Source: Schleiferiaceae bacterium (GTDB lineage Bacteria; Bacteroidota; Bacteroidia; Flavobacteriales; Schleiferiaceae). From it: a stretch of DNA of 64,000 nucleotides. This document shows positions 48,999-58,529 of the stretch, in pieces. The notes under the pieces were generated by a model, which was not told the DNA's origin, made no database searches, and saw nothing but the letters and a program-made list of their open reading frames with translations. Where the stretch lies: the NCBI GenBank assembly GCA_018401735.1, contig JAGYKI010000015.1, forward strand, positions 1 to 64,000, in the 5' to 3' direction. Numbering within the stretch: position 1 is the stretch's first letter; every line of letters starts with the position of its first letter. Both the position numbers and the translations under genes were made by a program.

Positions 48999-50491
48999 AA
49001 TTTAAACCAAGAATCTATCAGCGCTTGGGTGCCAGTTTCTCGATTGGCGTAAATGAAAGTATTGGATCCTTTGGGACAATAATACTGACTAGTATAATGC
49101 TGAGCGTGGGTTGCCACATGCTCGATGGCATCGCAAATTTCTATCACCTCTTTATCAGTTAAAGTGGGATGCACCGATAAGCGAATCCAACCGGGACGTA
49201 CAAATAAATCGCCCGCATCAACTTGCGCCCTAATTTTATCGCTCGCTTCTTCACCAAGATGAAAAAGATAGTGCCCATAAGTTCCTGCACAACTGCAACC
49301 GCCACGCGTTTGAATACCAAACAGGTCGTTAAGCAATTGCACTACCAAATTATAATGCAAACCTTCCACAAAGAAGGAAACTGCTCCTAAACGCTCTTTA
49401 ATATTTCCGGCCAAAATTACAAGACCCGGAACCTTTTCTAAGCGATTAAAAATATAAGTAAGCAATTCATGCTCGCGAGCTCGAATGGCTTTTACCGTCA
49501 TTTTCTCCTTTAAGCGAATGGCCAAAGCGGCGCGCATAGTTTGCAAGAAACCCGGAGTGCCGCCATCTTCACGCGCTTCTATGTCGGAAATATATTGGTG
49601 ACCACCCCAAGGGTTAGTCCAAGTTACGGTGCCACCACCGGGATGATCAGGAACTTTATTCTTGTATAATTTAGAATTAAAAATTAGGACACCAGGTGTT
49701 CCCGGTCCACCCAAAAATTTATGTGGTGAAAAGAAAATCGCATCCAAATGCGCTTGGGGATCGTTTGGATGCATATCAATATCAACGTAGGGTCCGCTGC
49801 AAGCGAAGTCTACAAAACAATAACCACCCGCGGCATGAATCATTTTGGCTACTTCATGGTAGGGTGTGAAAACGCCAGTTACATTACTCGCGGAGGTAAT
49901 ACTGGCAATTTTATAGGGACGATCGGCATATTGCTCTAGCAATTGGGCAAAATGATTAAGATCGAGAGCGCCTTGCGGACAAGGGTGAATTTGCACCACT
50001 TCCGCTATCGTTTCTAGCCAAGAGGTTTGATTCGAATGATGCTCCATGTGGCTGATAAAAACTACCGGACGTTCGTGCTCTTCAATCTTAATACGATCGG
50101 TGAATTGCTCGGGAATCTTAAACCCTAGAATGCGTTGAAGTTTTAACACTGCTCCCGTCATTCCTGTTCCTGTGGGAATAAAGGCGTCATCTGCGGCAGC
50201 GTTAACATGCTCTTTTATAATGCGTTTGGCTTCACTATAAGCCGCCGTCATCATGGCACCCGTATACGAAGTTTCGGTATGTGTGTTGGCTACTAAAGGA
50301 CCAAACTCAGATTTCATCTTATCCTCTATAGGCCCATATAATCTGCCACTCGCAATCCAATCGGCATAAATAATAGGCTTGGGGCCATAAGGACCCACAA
50401 ATTCGGCATTTTGGCCAATTATATTATCGCGAAACTCTTGGAAGTGCTCTTCCCATTTCGTGTGCGCTAGTTTTGAGGTGGTACTATTCAT
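48995..50491 (-). CDS. Class V aminotransferase-fold PLP enzyme
   Basis: 498 aa. It carries the class V core: 'IYADWIASGRLYGPIEDKM' at the N-terminus, 'FIPTGTGMTGAVLKLQ', 'VDFACSGPYVDIDM' (PLP aspartate), the PLP lysine in 'FFSPHKFLGGPGTPGVLIF' (about residue 263) and a cysteine in 'TRGGCSCAGTYGHYLF' (about 399). The last is where SufS/CsdA-like enzymes hold the persulfide cysteine, so a cysteine desulfurase-like or lyase activity is possible. It is longer than SufS (about 410 aa). It sits between the GlmM-like and NifS-like genes. Confidence 0.85.
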   Translation of the reverse strand: MNSTTSKLAHTKWEEHFQEFRDNIIGQNAEFVGPYGPKPIIYADWIASGRLYGPIEDKMKSEFGPLVANTHTETSYTGAMMTAAYSEAKRIIKEHVNAAADDAFIPTGTGMTGAVLKLQRILGFKIPEQFTDRIKIEEHERPVVFISHMEHHSNQTSWLETIAEVVQIHPCPQGALDLNHFAQLLEQYADRPYKIASITSASNVTGVFTPYHEVAKMIHAAGGYCFVDFACSGPYVDIDMHPNDPQAHLDAIFFSPHKFLGGPGTPGVLIFNSKLYKNKVPDHPGGGTVTWTNPWGGHQYISDIEAREDGGTPGFLQTMRAALAIRLKEKMTVKAIRAREHELLTYIFNRLEKVPGLVILAGNIKERLGAVSFFVEGLHYNLVVQLLNDLFGIQTRGGCSCAGTYGHYLFHLGEEASDKIRAQVDAGDLFVRPGWIRLSVHPTLTDKEVIEICDAIEHVATHAQHYTSQYYCPKGSNTFIYANRETGTQALIDSWFKL

Positions 50492-50501
50492 GGGCTAAAA
50501 A

Positions 50502-51890
50502 TTAATTGGCCAAAGCTGCTAGTTCATTTATAAATCGTTCTCCCAAACTATCGGCGGCAGTTTGAGATTTTGCTTCGGTATAAATACGAATAATCGGTTC
50601 CGTATTCGACTTTCGCATGTGTACCCATTCGTCGGCGAAGTCTATTTTAACACCATCAATGGTGCTAACTTCCTCCTTTTGATATTTGGTAGCAATGCTA
50701 TTTAAGATACCATCTACATCCATTCCTGCTTCCAGCTGAATTTTATTCTTGCCCATAAAATAGGCCGGGTAAGAGGCACGTAATTCACTTAAGGTTTTTC
50801 CGGCTGTAGCCAGATGCGAAAGAATAATAGCTATACCTACAAGTGAATCGCGACCATAATGTAAGTCGGGTAAGATTACTCCCCCATTACCTTCGCCACC
50901 GATAACGGCCTTAACTTCTTTCATTTTGGTTACCACATTCACTTCACCCACGGCAGCAGCGGCATAATCAACGCCGCGCTCTTTGGCTAAATCGCGTAAA
51001 GCACGACTGCTGCTTAAATTACTTACGAGAGATCCGCTTTTATGATTTAACAGGTAATCGGCAGCAGCCACTAAAGTGTACTCTTCGCCAAACATTTCTC
51101 CATCTTCAGAAATAAGGGCTAGGCGGTCCACATCAGGATCTACCACGATACCAATATCACAAGACTTTTCTTTCACCACTTTCATAATATCACCTAAATG
51201 CGCTTTTAGAGGCTCGGGATTATGCGGAAAAAGTCCACTAGGCTCGCAATATAAAAGTTCGGTACGTTTTACACCTAAGCGCTTTAATAATGGGGGAATC
51301 GAAATTCCACCAGTAGAATTTACCGCATCAACTGCTACTTTTAAATCGGCCTTAGCAATAGCATCAACATTAATATAAGGCAAAGCCAAAATGGCATCAA
51401 TATGTTTTTCAATAGCGTCTTCGCTGCGAGTAGTTTTACCCAAAGAATGCACTTCTACAAAGTCGTAGTCTTCCGCGTCGATCATGCGCATTAGCTCCTG
51501 ACCGTCGGCACCCGAAATAAACTCGCCTTTTTCGTTCAATAATTTTAAAGCATTCCACTCCACCGGATTATGCGAAGCGGTAAGAATAATACCTCCTTGG
51601 GCTTTTTCAAATACTACCGCCATTTCTACTGTTGGTGTAGTAGAAAGATCCAAATCGATAACGTTTATACCGCAACCCACCAAGGTGTTTTGCACTAAAT
51701 TTTGAATCATGGATCCACTAGGACGAGCGTCGCGGCCAATAACCACTTTAACAGCAACATTGGGATTTTTGCGCTTCAACCAATTTCCATAGGCCGCGGC
51801 AAATTCTACCGCATCTAAGGGACTTAAGTTTTCGCCTTTCTTTCCGCCAATGGTGCCTCTTACACCCGATATAGATTTTATTAAGGTCAT
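50502..51890 (-). CDS. glmM: Phosphoglucosamine mutase / phosphomannomutase family
   Basis: 462 aa alpha-D-phosphohexomutase. The catalytic serine is in 'ILTASHNPVEWNALK' (about residue 103), the metal loop in 'VVDPDVDRLALIS' (about 240-252), the sugar loop in 'IGGEGNGGVILPD' (about 334) and the phosphate loop in 'RKSNTEPIIRIYTE' (about 427). The 'SISGVRGTIGG' start and 'GEGNGG' are as in GlmM-type members that make glucosamine-1-phosphate for UDP-GlcNAc; a phosphomannomutase role is not excluded. It heads the unit with the two class V PLP enzymes. Confidence 0.85.
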   Translation of the reverse strand: MTLIKSISGVRGTIGGKKGENLSPLDAVEFAAAYGNWLKRKNPNVAVKVVIGRDARPSGSMIQNLVQNTLVGCGINVIDLDLSTTPTVEMAVVFEKAQGGIILTASHNPVEWNALKLLNEKGEFISGADGQELMRMIDAEDYDFVEVHSLGKTTRSEDAIEKHIDAILALPYINVDAIAKADLKVAVDAVNSTGGISIPPLLKRLGVKRTELLYCEPSGLFPHNPEPLKAHLGDIMKVVKEKSCDIGIVVDPDVDRLALISEDGEMFGEEYTLVAAADYLLNHKSGSLVSNLSSSRALRDLAKERGVDYAAAAVGEVNVVTKMKEVKAVIGGEGNGGVILPDLHYGRDSLVGIAIILSHLATAGKTLSELRASYPAYFMGKNKIQLEAGMDVDGILNSIATKYQKEEVSTIDGVKIDFADEWVHMRKSNTEPIIRIYTEAKSQTAADSLGERFINELAALAN

Positions 51891-51906
51891 GCTTTGTATT
51901 TGTGGG

Positions 51907-51914
51907 CAAATATA
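51907..51914 (-). promoter_or_regulatory. -7 box of the phosphohexomutase operon
   Basis: Minus-strand TATATTTG, full match to TAnnTTTG, 16 bases before the ATG at 51890. Confidence 0.65.
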
Positions 51915-52269
51915 AATATTAGGCTTGCTTAATTCTTGAATTGTCGCATCAGATTTTCCGTGCTTAGGAAATGATAAAACCTTAACCCATTCCTTTCGAC
52001 CATTTCAGAGGGCTTTGCCACCTTTAAGTCCCTCATTGGTGGTGTGCTTGGCTTCTGTATAAAGGAAAGATGTGGAGCTCCATAAGAAACTTTGAGAAAT
52101 AATTATTGGTACCCACAGGACCAGAGGCTTTATTGCGTTTTTCCTCAATCTCCCTGGTTTAAAAGACGCTAAACCTGAGTTCGACGAGGCAGAATACATT
52201 ATAAACAAGCCTTAAACACTTAGATTGCAAGCTTGTTGATTAATTTGTGAAAAAGCGGTCATAAGGCTG
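51915..52269. other. Noncoding region with gene or repeat remnants
   Basis: About 350 bases between divergent genes without a convincing intact gene. On the plus strand one frame, interrupted by two stops, reads 'FQRALPPLSPSLVVCLASV' and later 'GFIAFFLNLPGLKDAKPEFDEAEY', ending at 52215. On the minus strand a 67-codon frame (52005-52208) is open but lacks a promoter and is of odd composition. Two pieces of the intergenic repeat are present: 51939-51960 (AATTGTCGCATCAGATTTTC) and 52171-52184 (AAACCTGAGTTCGA). Confidence 0.5.
52171..52184 (+). repeat. Fragment of the intergenic repeat
   Basis: AAACCTGAGTTCGA, identical over 14 bases to the minus strand of copy A (13798-13811). The following bases differ, so only the end of the repeat is shared. 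Confidence 0.4.
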
Positions 52270-52277
52270 TACCTTTG
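52270..52277 (+). promoter_or_regulatory. Promoter of the TPR protein gene
   Basis: TACCTTTG, full match to TAnnTTTG, 41 bases before the ATG at 52319. A TTTG at 52244-52247 lies 22 bases upstream, in the range known for the -33 TTG element, making this the best complete promoter in the window. Confidence 0.7.
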
Positions 52278-52318
52278 TTGTGCATAAAAGGGTACTTTTA
52301 AATATCCAATGGTAAAAT

Positions 52319-53728
52319 ATGTTTGAAGACGAGAACGAAGACGAATTTTTTAACCTCCTAGAGCTAGTCGATGACTTCAAACGAGCGCAAGCGCAAGGTA
52401 AATCGGCCTTTTACGATTTAGAAGAATTTGAGGCTATTGCCGACTACTTTTACGAGTTAGGAAAAATCAAGCAAGCGCTAGAGGTAGTTGATATTGCTAC
52501 TAGTCAGCATCCCTATGCCACCCAATTATGGTTTAAACGCGTCCAGTACTTAACTGCTTCCGACAATACGCAAGCGGCCAAAGATGCTCTGAAAGAATTG
52601 GAAAAGGTGATGCCTGAATCTTACGACTTATTTATGGCGCGTGCGGGATTGTTTAGTAAAATGGGCAATCACCAAAAAGCAATACAACAATACCGTCAGG
52701 CCCTAAACTTAGCGGAATATCAAGAAGATGTTTATCATCTACTAGCTTTAGAATATCAATTAACAGGTGCTTATGAAAAAGCTCTCAAGTACCTAAAGCT
52801 TTCGCTAGAAGTATATCCCGACGATGAAATTGCAATTTACAATATTGCGCTTTGCTACGATCTTTTAGATCAGCAAGAAGCCGGACGCGATTTCTTTTTG
52901 AAATTAATCGACGAAAACCCTTACGGGGAAGTGGCTTGGTACCACTTGGGAATTATCTATGCCAAAATGGAAGAGTACAATCTTGCCATCAATGCCTTAG
53001 ATTATTCTATTCTTATCGATGATTTCTTCTCGGCGGCTTATTATGAAAAAGCACGCATTTTAGAATTGCTTTTCCGTTTTGAAGAAGCGGCGGAAACCTA
53101 TCACGCTACCTTCGAATTTGACGGTACTAGCGGTTATGCCTATTACAAAATGGGAATCTGTTTTTTACAATTACATAAAGACAAAAAAGCAGCCAGTCAT
53201 TTTTATAAAGCCATAAAAGAAGATCCCGATTTAGAAGAAGCTTATTACGAGCTGGCCCTAATGAAAGACGAAGCTAAAGAATGGGATGAAGCGGTTTTCT
53301 TAATCAATAAGGCGGTGGAATTGGACTTCGAAAATTGGAAGTACCAGCAAGTTAGCGCATTAATCCACCAGCGTGCAGGTAAACTTGACGAAGCCAAAAT
53401 AATTTACAGTGACTTAATTAAAAGTGGTTATTTCGAAAGCGACACCTTTATTCAGTACTCCGAGCTTTTAAACGACCTTTGTGAGTTTGAGGAAGCCTTG
53501 GAAGTATTGGCAGAGGGAATTAAAAAGTTACCCGGTGCCGCTTCGCTCTATTTCCATTTAGCAGGATACTTTTTTATCCAAGGTAAAGAATTGGAAGGTG
53601 CCATCCAACTGCGCGATGCCCTCAACCTTTACCCCGAGGGCAAACTGTTTTTCCTCGATTTATTTCCAATTTTAATCGATCACCCGATGGTGAAAGAAAT
53701 CCTGAACAAACCATCAAAACGATTCTAA
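52319..53728 (+). CDS. Tetratricopeptide repeat protein
   Basis: 469 aa, soluble, without a signal peptide. After an acidic start ('FEDENEDEFFNLLELVDDF') it is made of about ten TPR units between residues 40 and 440; examples are 'EDVYHLLALEYQLTGAYEKALKYLKLSL' (in part) and 'GEVAWYHLGIIYAKMEEYNLAINALDY' (in part). It is a protein-binding scaffold in the cytoplasm with unknown partners. A clear promoter precedes it, and the DUF368 and aroE genes follow at 15 and 3 bases in one unit. Confidence 0.88.
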   Translation: MFEDENEDEFFNLLELVDDFKRAQAQGKSAFYDLEEFEAIADYFYELGKIKQALEVVDIATSQHPYATQLWFKRVQYLTASDNTQAAKDALKELEKVMPESYDLFMARAGLFSKMGNHQKAIQQYRQALNLAEYQEDVYHLLALEYQLTGAYEKALKYLKLSLEVYPDDEIAIYNIALCYDLLDQQEAGRDFFLKLIDENPYGEVAWYHLGIIYAKMEEYNLAINALDYSILIDDFFSAAYYEKARILELLFRFEEAAETYHATFEFDGTSGYAYYKMGICFLQLHKDKKAASHFYKAIKEDPDLEEAYYELALMKDEAKEWDEAVFLINKAVELDFENWKYQQVSALIHQRAGKLDEAKIIYSDLIKSGYFESDTFIQYSELLNDLCEFEEALEVLAEGIKKLPGAASLYFHLAGYFFIQGKELEGAIQLRDALNLYPEGKLFFLDLFPILIDHPMVKEILNKPSKRF

Positions 53729-53743
53729 TTTTCTCGCAGCAGC

Positions 53744-54712
53744 ATGCAAAAATTTTTCTTATTCCTTAAAGGCATGGCCATGGGCGCCGCCGACGTAGTT
53801 CCTGGTGTTAGTGGTGGTACGATTGCTTTTATAACTGGTATTTACGAAGAGCTGATTGAGAGTATCAATCGTATTAATTTAGAGGCGCTTCGTACCCTGC
53901 GAAAAGAGGGTTTTGCCAAAGCATGGGAATATGTAAACGGCTGGTTTTTTGTACCCCTTTTCTTAGGGATTGGTGTTTCCATTGTCTCCTTAGCCAAAGG
54001 AATTTCTTGGTTATTAGAAAATCAAGCCGTGCTTTTATGGAGCTTTTTCTTCGGATTAGTTTTCGCCAGTATTTTCTTTGTTGGCAAACAGGTAAAGCAA
54101 TGGGGCCTTAGTCCTGCCCTAGCCTTTATTGTGGGTGCCGCGATTGCCTATATGGTAACTATCCTACCTGCCTCTGGCTCTAACGATTCACTTTGGTATA
54201 TCTTCCTCAGCGGTAGCATTGCTATTTGCGCCATGATTCTCCCTGGCATTTCGGGTTCTTTTATTCTAGTTTTATTAGGTTCCTATTCGGTCGTATTAAA
54301 CGCTATTCATGAAAGAGAATTAAGCATCATTTTTACTTTTGGGGCGGGTGCAATTTTAGGTCTCCTTTCTTTTGCGCGTCTCTTAAAACTGATGTTTTCG
54401 AAATACCACGATCTTACAATTGCTTTACTTTCAGGATTTTTACTTGGGTCTCTTAATAAAATTTGGCCGTGGAAACGCGTGGATGAAATTATGATTAAGC
54501 ATGCCGGTGAAGCCAATGAAGAAATTGTAAATGTGGTAGAACGTGCTGTTTTACCAAACGACTTTAGCTTACCCGTTTTGGAAGGTGCTAAGGTAATTGG
54601 ACAAACTCCCACTGATGCACAATTTTTACCCGCTTTAGGTCTTGCTGTCGCAGGAGCCGCCTTAATCTTCCTACTTGAAAAATTAGGTAGTAAAAAACCA
54701 AGCGAAGCCTAG
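53744..54712 (+). CDS. DUF368 polyprenyl-phosphate transporter family
   Basis: 322 aa membrane protein with about eight helices. The two re-entrant-type motifs of DUF368, 'GAADVVPGVSGGTIAFITG' (about residues 12-30) and 'ICAMILPGISGSFILVLLGSY' (about 161-181), are both present as an inverted-repeat pair. DUF368 proteins (PopT) were shown to flip undecaprenyl phosphate back across the inner membrane for reuse in cell wall synthesis. That function is transferred from the family. It is followed by aroE after 3 bases. Confidence 0.88.
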   Translation: MQKFFLFLKGMAMGAADVVPGVSGGTIAFITGIYEELIESINRINLEALRTLRKEGFAKAWEYVNGWFFVPLFLGIGVSIVSLAKGISWLLENQAVLLWSFFFGLVFASIFFVGKQVKQWGLSPALAFIVGAAIAYMVTILPASGSNDSLWYIFLSGSIAICAMILPGISGSFILVLLGSYSVVLNAIHERELSIIFTFGAGAILGLLSFARLLKLMFSKYHDLTIALLSGFLLGSLNKIWPWKRVDEIMIKHAGEANEEIVNVVERAVLPNDFSLPVLEGAKVIGQTPTDAQFLPALGLAVAGAALIFLLEKLGSKKPSEA

Positions 54713-54715
54713 TTT

Positions 54716-55441
54716 ATGCATTTTGGCTTAATTGGAAAAAGTATCGATTACTCCTTCTCTAAGGCCTATTTCACCGAAAAATTTAAGCAGGCAAAGCTCG
54801 ATTACAGCTATGTAAACTGCGACTTAGATCAGATTACTCAATTCCCCGACTTATTAGAGAGTAAAGAATGGACTGGGTTCAATGTGACCATTCCCTATAA
54901 AGAGCAAATCCTGCCTTTTGTGCATCATCTCAGTCCAGAAGTACAAAGCATTGGTGCCGCTAATGTTATTGCGGTGTGCAAGCAAAAGCTTTATGCCTAT
55001 AACACAGATTATTTAGGCTTTCGCCAAGATTTGCTCGAACTCCTATCTGCCGAAAGGCCCGAAAAAGCGCTTATCTTAGGCAGTGGCGGGGCATCTAAAG
55101 CGGTAATTTATGCTTTACAGCAGATGAGTATTAAAACACAAGTAGTCGGAAGAACAGCACTAGCCAGTAAGTGGAATTACGAGCAGGCCTCCGCCCGTTT
55201 AGCCGATTTTCAATTGGTAGTAAACTGCAGTCCTCTAGGAACTTTTCCCCATATAAATGACATGCCCGCACTGAAGCTGAGCGATGATTTAAAAGGTAAA
55301 TTCTTCTACGACCTCATCTACAACCCGAGTGAAACCCGCCTGCTAAAAGAAGCCCGTTTGAGAGGAGCACATACCCGCAACGGCCAAGGAATGTTGATTC
55401 TTCAGGCCGAAGCAAGTTGGGACATTTGGACTAAGCCTTAA
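54716..55441 (+). CDS. aroE: Shikimate dehydrogenase
   Basis: 241 aa, slightly short for AroE (about 250-290). The shikimate site is 'HFGLIGKSIDYSFSKAYF' at the start with 'GFNVTIPYKEQILP' (the catalytic Lys, about residue 64) and 'GAANVI'; the NADP site is 'ALILGSGGASKAVIYAL' (about 118-134), and 'NGQGMLILQAE' closes it. It reduces 3-dehydroshikimate to shikimate. Its last 11 bases overlap the convergent ccsBA gene, so no terminator fits between them. Confidence 0.94.
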   Translation: MHFGLIGKSIDYSFSKAYFTEKFKQAKLDYSYVNCDLDQITQFPDLLESKEWTGFNVTIPYKEQILPFVHHLSPEVQSIGAANVIAVCKQKLYAYNTDYLGFRQDLLELLSAERPEKALILGSGGASKAVIYALQQMSIKTQVVGRTALASKWNYEQASARLADFQLVVNCSPLGTFPHINDMPALKLSDDLKGKFFYDLIYNPSETRLLKEARLRGAHTRNGQGMLILQAEASWDIWTKP

Positions 55442-58400
55442 GTCCCGCCTTTTTTGCACGCCAAAAAGCGATAATGCTTACTAGCACCAAACCTGCCACC
55501 GCATAGTATACCCAATTGGGAATAGGTACCGGATCACCTGCCGCGTAGGAATGTAAACCTGAGAGGTAATAATTGACGCCGAAATAAGTCATTATAATCG
55601 AGCTCAAACCGAAAAGAGTCGCGAAATTATAAGCAAACAGTCCCGATACTTTGGGCACTAAACGCAGATGTAAAATAAAGGCGTAAACTAAAATACTTAC
55701 GAGAGCCCAAGTTTCCTTAGCATCCCAACCCCAGTAGCGTCCCCACGATTCATTGGCCCAAACGCCGCCTAAATAGGTGCCCACGCTAAGCATAAACAAG
55801 CCGCCAATTAGGGTCATTTCACTAATAAATGACATCTCCCGAATAATGGCACGCAAGCGATTAAAATTGGCTGGTTTAATAAATATCATTAGTAAAAGAT
55901 TAATCAATCCGATAATGGCACCCAGCATTAGGAACCCATAGCTACCTGCTTCCAAAGAAACGTGAATGGTAAGCCAATAGGATTTTAAAACCGGTACCAG
56001 CGGGGTGATTTCTGGATTGAGATAACTAAGCATGGCAATTAATAGAACTACTCCCGCCAAAATATTGGTGGCAGCCATGGCTCCGGGCGACTTCCGGCTG
56101 AAAAGTATGCCCGCCAAGGTGCTCGTCCAAGCTATGTAAATCATCGATTCATAACCATTACTCCACGGGGCTCGCTCGCTAACATACCAACGTAAACCCA
56201 GTCCTAGCGTGTGAAAGGCAAAGGCTAAAATTAGCAGGGCCACTAAGCCCGTTTGTATTTTATTAAGTTTCCAATCGGCTTTAAAAACACCCGTAAACAG
56301 AAGTATTAAAAAGGCCAAACCTAATAAGGTATAAACCAGCGCCAAGCGGTTAAATATCTTGGCATTATTCAGCCAAATTTCGGCCGATTGCTGATTTTCA
56401 CTGGGAATTACCGCCTTACCCTGATCCTTTTGAAAATCGCTTAAAGCATTAACAAGAGCATTTGCTTCAGCTAAATTATCGGTGCGTAAGGCCGAACGAT
56501 AGGCACTAAAAAATTTCTCTGCCACGGGACTTTCCGAACCATGGGTTGCAACCCAGGTATTATTGGGGTCATCGATTAAGGGCACCAGACGCAGCAGATA
56601 GCCCGACAGCAGCATATTAACAATATTCACGCGTTCATCAGCATTAATCAAAGCCTTGTCAAAAGTGCTACGTTCTGCGGCCGCTTTGGTATTCGCTGTT
56701 TGAATTTCCTCTGATAATTTATAGGAACCATCTTTATTAAAGAAATCGCGATAAGCAGCGTGCTTGGCATCAATACCTAAATATTCGGCTAATTGACCTT
56801 CCTTATCTAATTTGATAAAAGGCAGGCCATACCAGTTTTCGTTATGGGAGAAAATAGATAATATTACCTGATCGGCGTTAAGCCCATTATAGCTTTCGCT
56901 CCCGTATACCTTGCGCATTACCTCGCGACTTAAGGTATGCATGGGCTTCATTCTACCGCGTACATCTTGCACCACTAGCTTACTAAAAAGACTGCTGTGG
57001 CTTTCGCTCACCGCCGGTATCGCAGGGCTTAACTTCTCTTGTGCTTGCACAGATGAGTTCATTAAGGTGCTTATACCAAAAGCAAGAATAAGTACGGTTC
57101 TAGCGGAGCGCAGTTTTTTAATCTTCTGCGAAAGCTCATAAAAACGAGTGTTCTTACTAAAAAGAGTCATTATCATACCTAAGGTGAGCAAAGCGTAGCC
57201 CAAATAAGAAACCCAAGTTCCCCAAAAATCGTGATTTACGCTTAGGTAGGTTCCTAATTCATCGCGATCATAGGAGGATTGAAAAAAGCGGTAGCCGCGA
57301 TAATCTAAAATATGATTCATAAAAATGCGATAATCGCTAAAATAGCCCAGCTCCTGATCCAAAATTTTAACATCGCTGGCAAAAGATGCCGGACTGTTCG
57401 TACCTGGATAGCGCTCCATTTCAAACTTATCCAGCTTTAAGCTGAAGGGTAAAGTCATCACTTTCGCTCCGTAAGCCACGGAAACAGCCAAGTTAGAGTG
57501 GCCGAAATTCTCACCTCTACTATACACGCCTTTTTGACCGATAATAAAAGCTTCTTCCTTTTGGCCGTTTACATCCACCTGCATTTTAAGGGCAACCTGG
57601 CTCGAGTTAGAAATTTTCGGATCGCCTGCCACCATAACTTCTTTTACCGATTTATTAAAGTCTGCAAAGACAAAACGGCTGCTACCGCAGGTATAAAGAG
57701 ATCGCATTACCAAGGGAAAAGCTTGACCTTCTTCGGGTATTAAAGTATCTAAAGCTTGAGTAGCCATCGTCATCTGCGTCATTAACAGATCACTGGCAAT
57801 GCGCAGCTTACCTTCGGTATAAAAAATATTTACCTGATTCGGCTTAAAGGTATTGGTAAAGTTAAAGGCCTGTCCGCCAATAAATTTCGATTCGCCAAAG
57901 GCTAAGAAATAATCTTGTCTCCCGCCTTCACCTGCCATTACGATTTTAAGGAGATTTTCGCCGTTGGAATCTTCTACTAATTCAGTGCTTGGATTAGGCA
58001 GAAAGTCTTCTAATTTAATTTTTATCAGATCATTACCAATTTGATATTCTTTCTCAAAATGATTGTTCCCGAGAGAAGCGAATAGAACTGGTTCATCCAC
58101 TTGATATTCCTGTCCATTTTTAAAGAACTTTATGCCAAGGTAGGTTTTAGCACTTAAAAATGTATTGGACTGTTCCCCCTGGCGGATGCCCATCATTCCT
58201 TCGAAACCCACATAGCGCGTTAGAGCCGCACCAATAATGATAATTACCATGGAAGCATGGAATAGCAGGAGAGACCAGCGCTTCCGCTGAATGAATTTAT
58301 ACGAAATGACGTTCTGAATTAAGGTTCCTGAAAAGAGAACTAAAAGCACTTCAAACCAAGTAGCCTGATAAACTACTTTTTGGGCCGCATCGGTACCAAA

Positions 58401-58529
58401 ATCATTTTCTATAAAAGTGGCCACGCCAATAGCGATGGCAAAAAGTAGTAGATAAACCAAGGCCGCTTTTTCATTAAAAAAACTGGTCCAAAGTTTTAGC
58501 AGAGGAGACTGAGAAGGTTTATTCATCAT
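55431..58529 (-). CDS. ccsBA: Fused cytochrome c biogenesis protein CcsBA (ResB-CcsA)
   Basis: 1032 aa, a single-chain System II haem lyase. The N-terminal ResB/CcsB part (about residues 1-465) has several membrane helices around a large periplasmic domain. A second periplasmic stretch (about 500-735) leads to the CcsA part (about 735-1030), with the haem-handling WWD motif 'WGRYWGWDAKETWALV' (about 928-943) and flanking histidines. It passes haem to the periplasm and joins it to CxxCH cysteines. It is the last gene of the multihaem cytochrome operon and its ATG overlaps the preceding lipoprotein stop by 4 bases. Confidence 0.95.
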   Translation of the reverse strand: MMNKPSQSPLLKLWTSFFNEKAALVYLLLFAIAIGVATFIENDFGTDAAQKVVYQATWFEVLLVLFSGTLIQNVISYKFIQRKRWSLLLFHASMVIIIIGAALTRYVGFEGMMGIRQGEQSNTFLSAKTYLGIKFFKNGQEYQVDEPVLFASLGNNHFEKEYQIGNDLIKIKLEDFLPNPSTELVEDSNGENLLKIVMAGEGGRQDYFLAFGESKFIGGQAFNFTNTFKPNQVNIFYTEGKLRIASDLLMTQMTMATQALDTLIPEEGQAFPLVMRSLYTCGSSRFVFADFNKSVKEVMVAGDPKISNSSQVALKMQVDVNGQKEEAFIIGQKGVYSRGENFGHSNLAVSVAYGAKVMTLPFSLKLDKFEMERYPGTNSPASFASDVKILDQELGYFSDYRIFMNHILDYRGYRFFQSSYDRDELGTYLSVNHDFWGTWVSYLGYALLTLGMIMTLFSKNTRFYELSQKIKKLRSARTVLILAFGISTLMNSSVQAQEKLSPAIPAVSESHSSLFSKLVVQDVRGRMKPMHTLSREVMRKVYGSESYNGLNADQVILSIFSHNENWYGLPFIKLDKEGQLAEYLGIDAKHAAYRDFFNKDGSYKLSEEIQTANTKAAAERSTFDKALINADERVNIVNMLLSGYLLRLVPLIDDPNNTWVATHGSESPVAEKFFSAYRSALRTDNLAEANALVNALSDFQKDQGKAVIPSENQQSAEIWLNNAKIFNRLALVYTLLGLAFLILLFTGVFKADWKLNKIQTGLVALLILAFAFHTLGLGLRWYVSERAPWSNGYESMIYIAWTSTLAGILFSRKSPGAMAATNILAGVVLLIAMLSYLNPEITPLVPVLKSYWLTIHVSLEAGSYGFLMLGAIIGLINLLLMIFIKPANFNRLRAIIREMSFISEMTLIGGLFMLSVGTYLGGVWANESWGRYWGWDAKETWALVSILVYAFILHLRLVPKVSGLFAYNFATLFGLSSIIMTYFGVNYYLSGLHSYAAGDPVPIPNWVYYAVAGLVLVSIIAFWRAKKAGLKA

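Noticed and set aside
52005..52208. 67-codon minus-strand frame in the noncoding region
   Set aside because: No promoter, no recognisable protein features, and it overlaps repeat fragments; treated as chance or a remnant.
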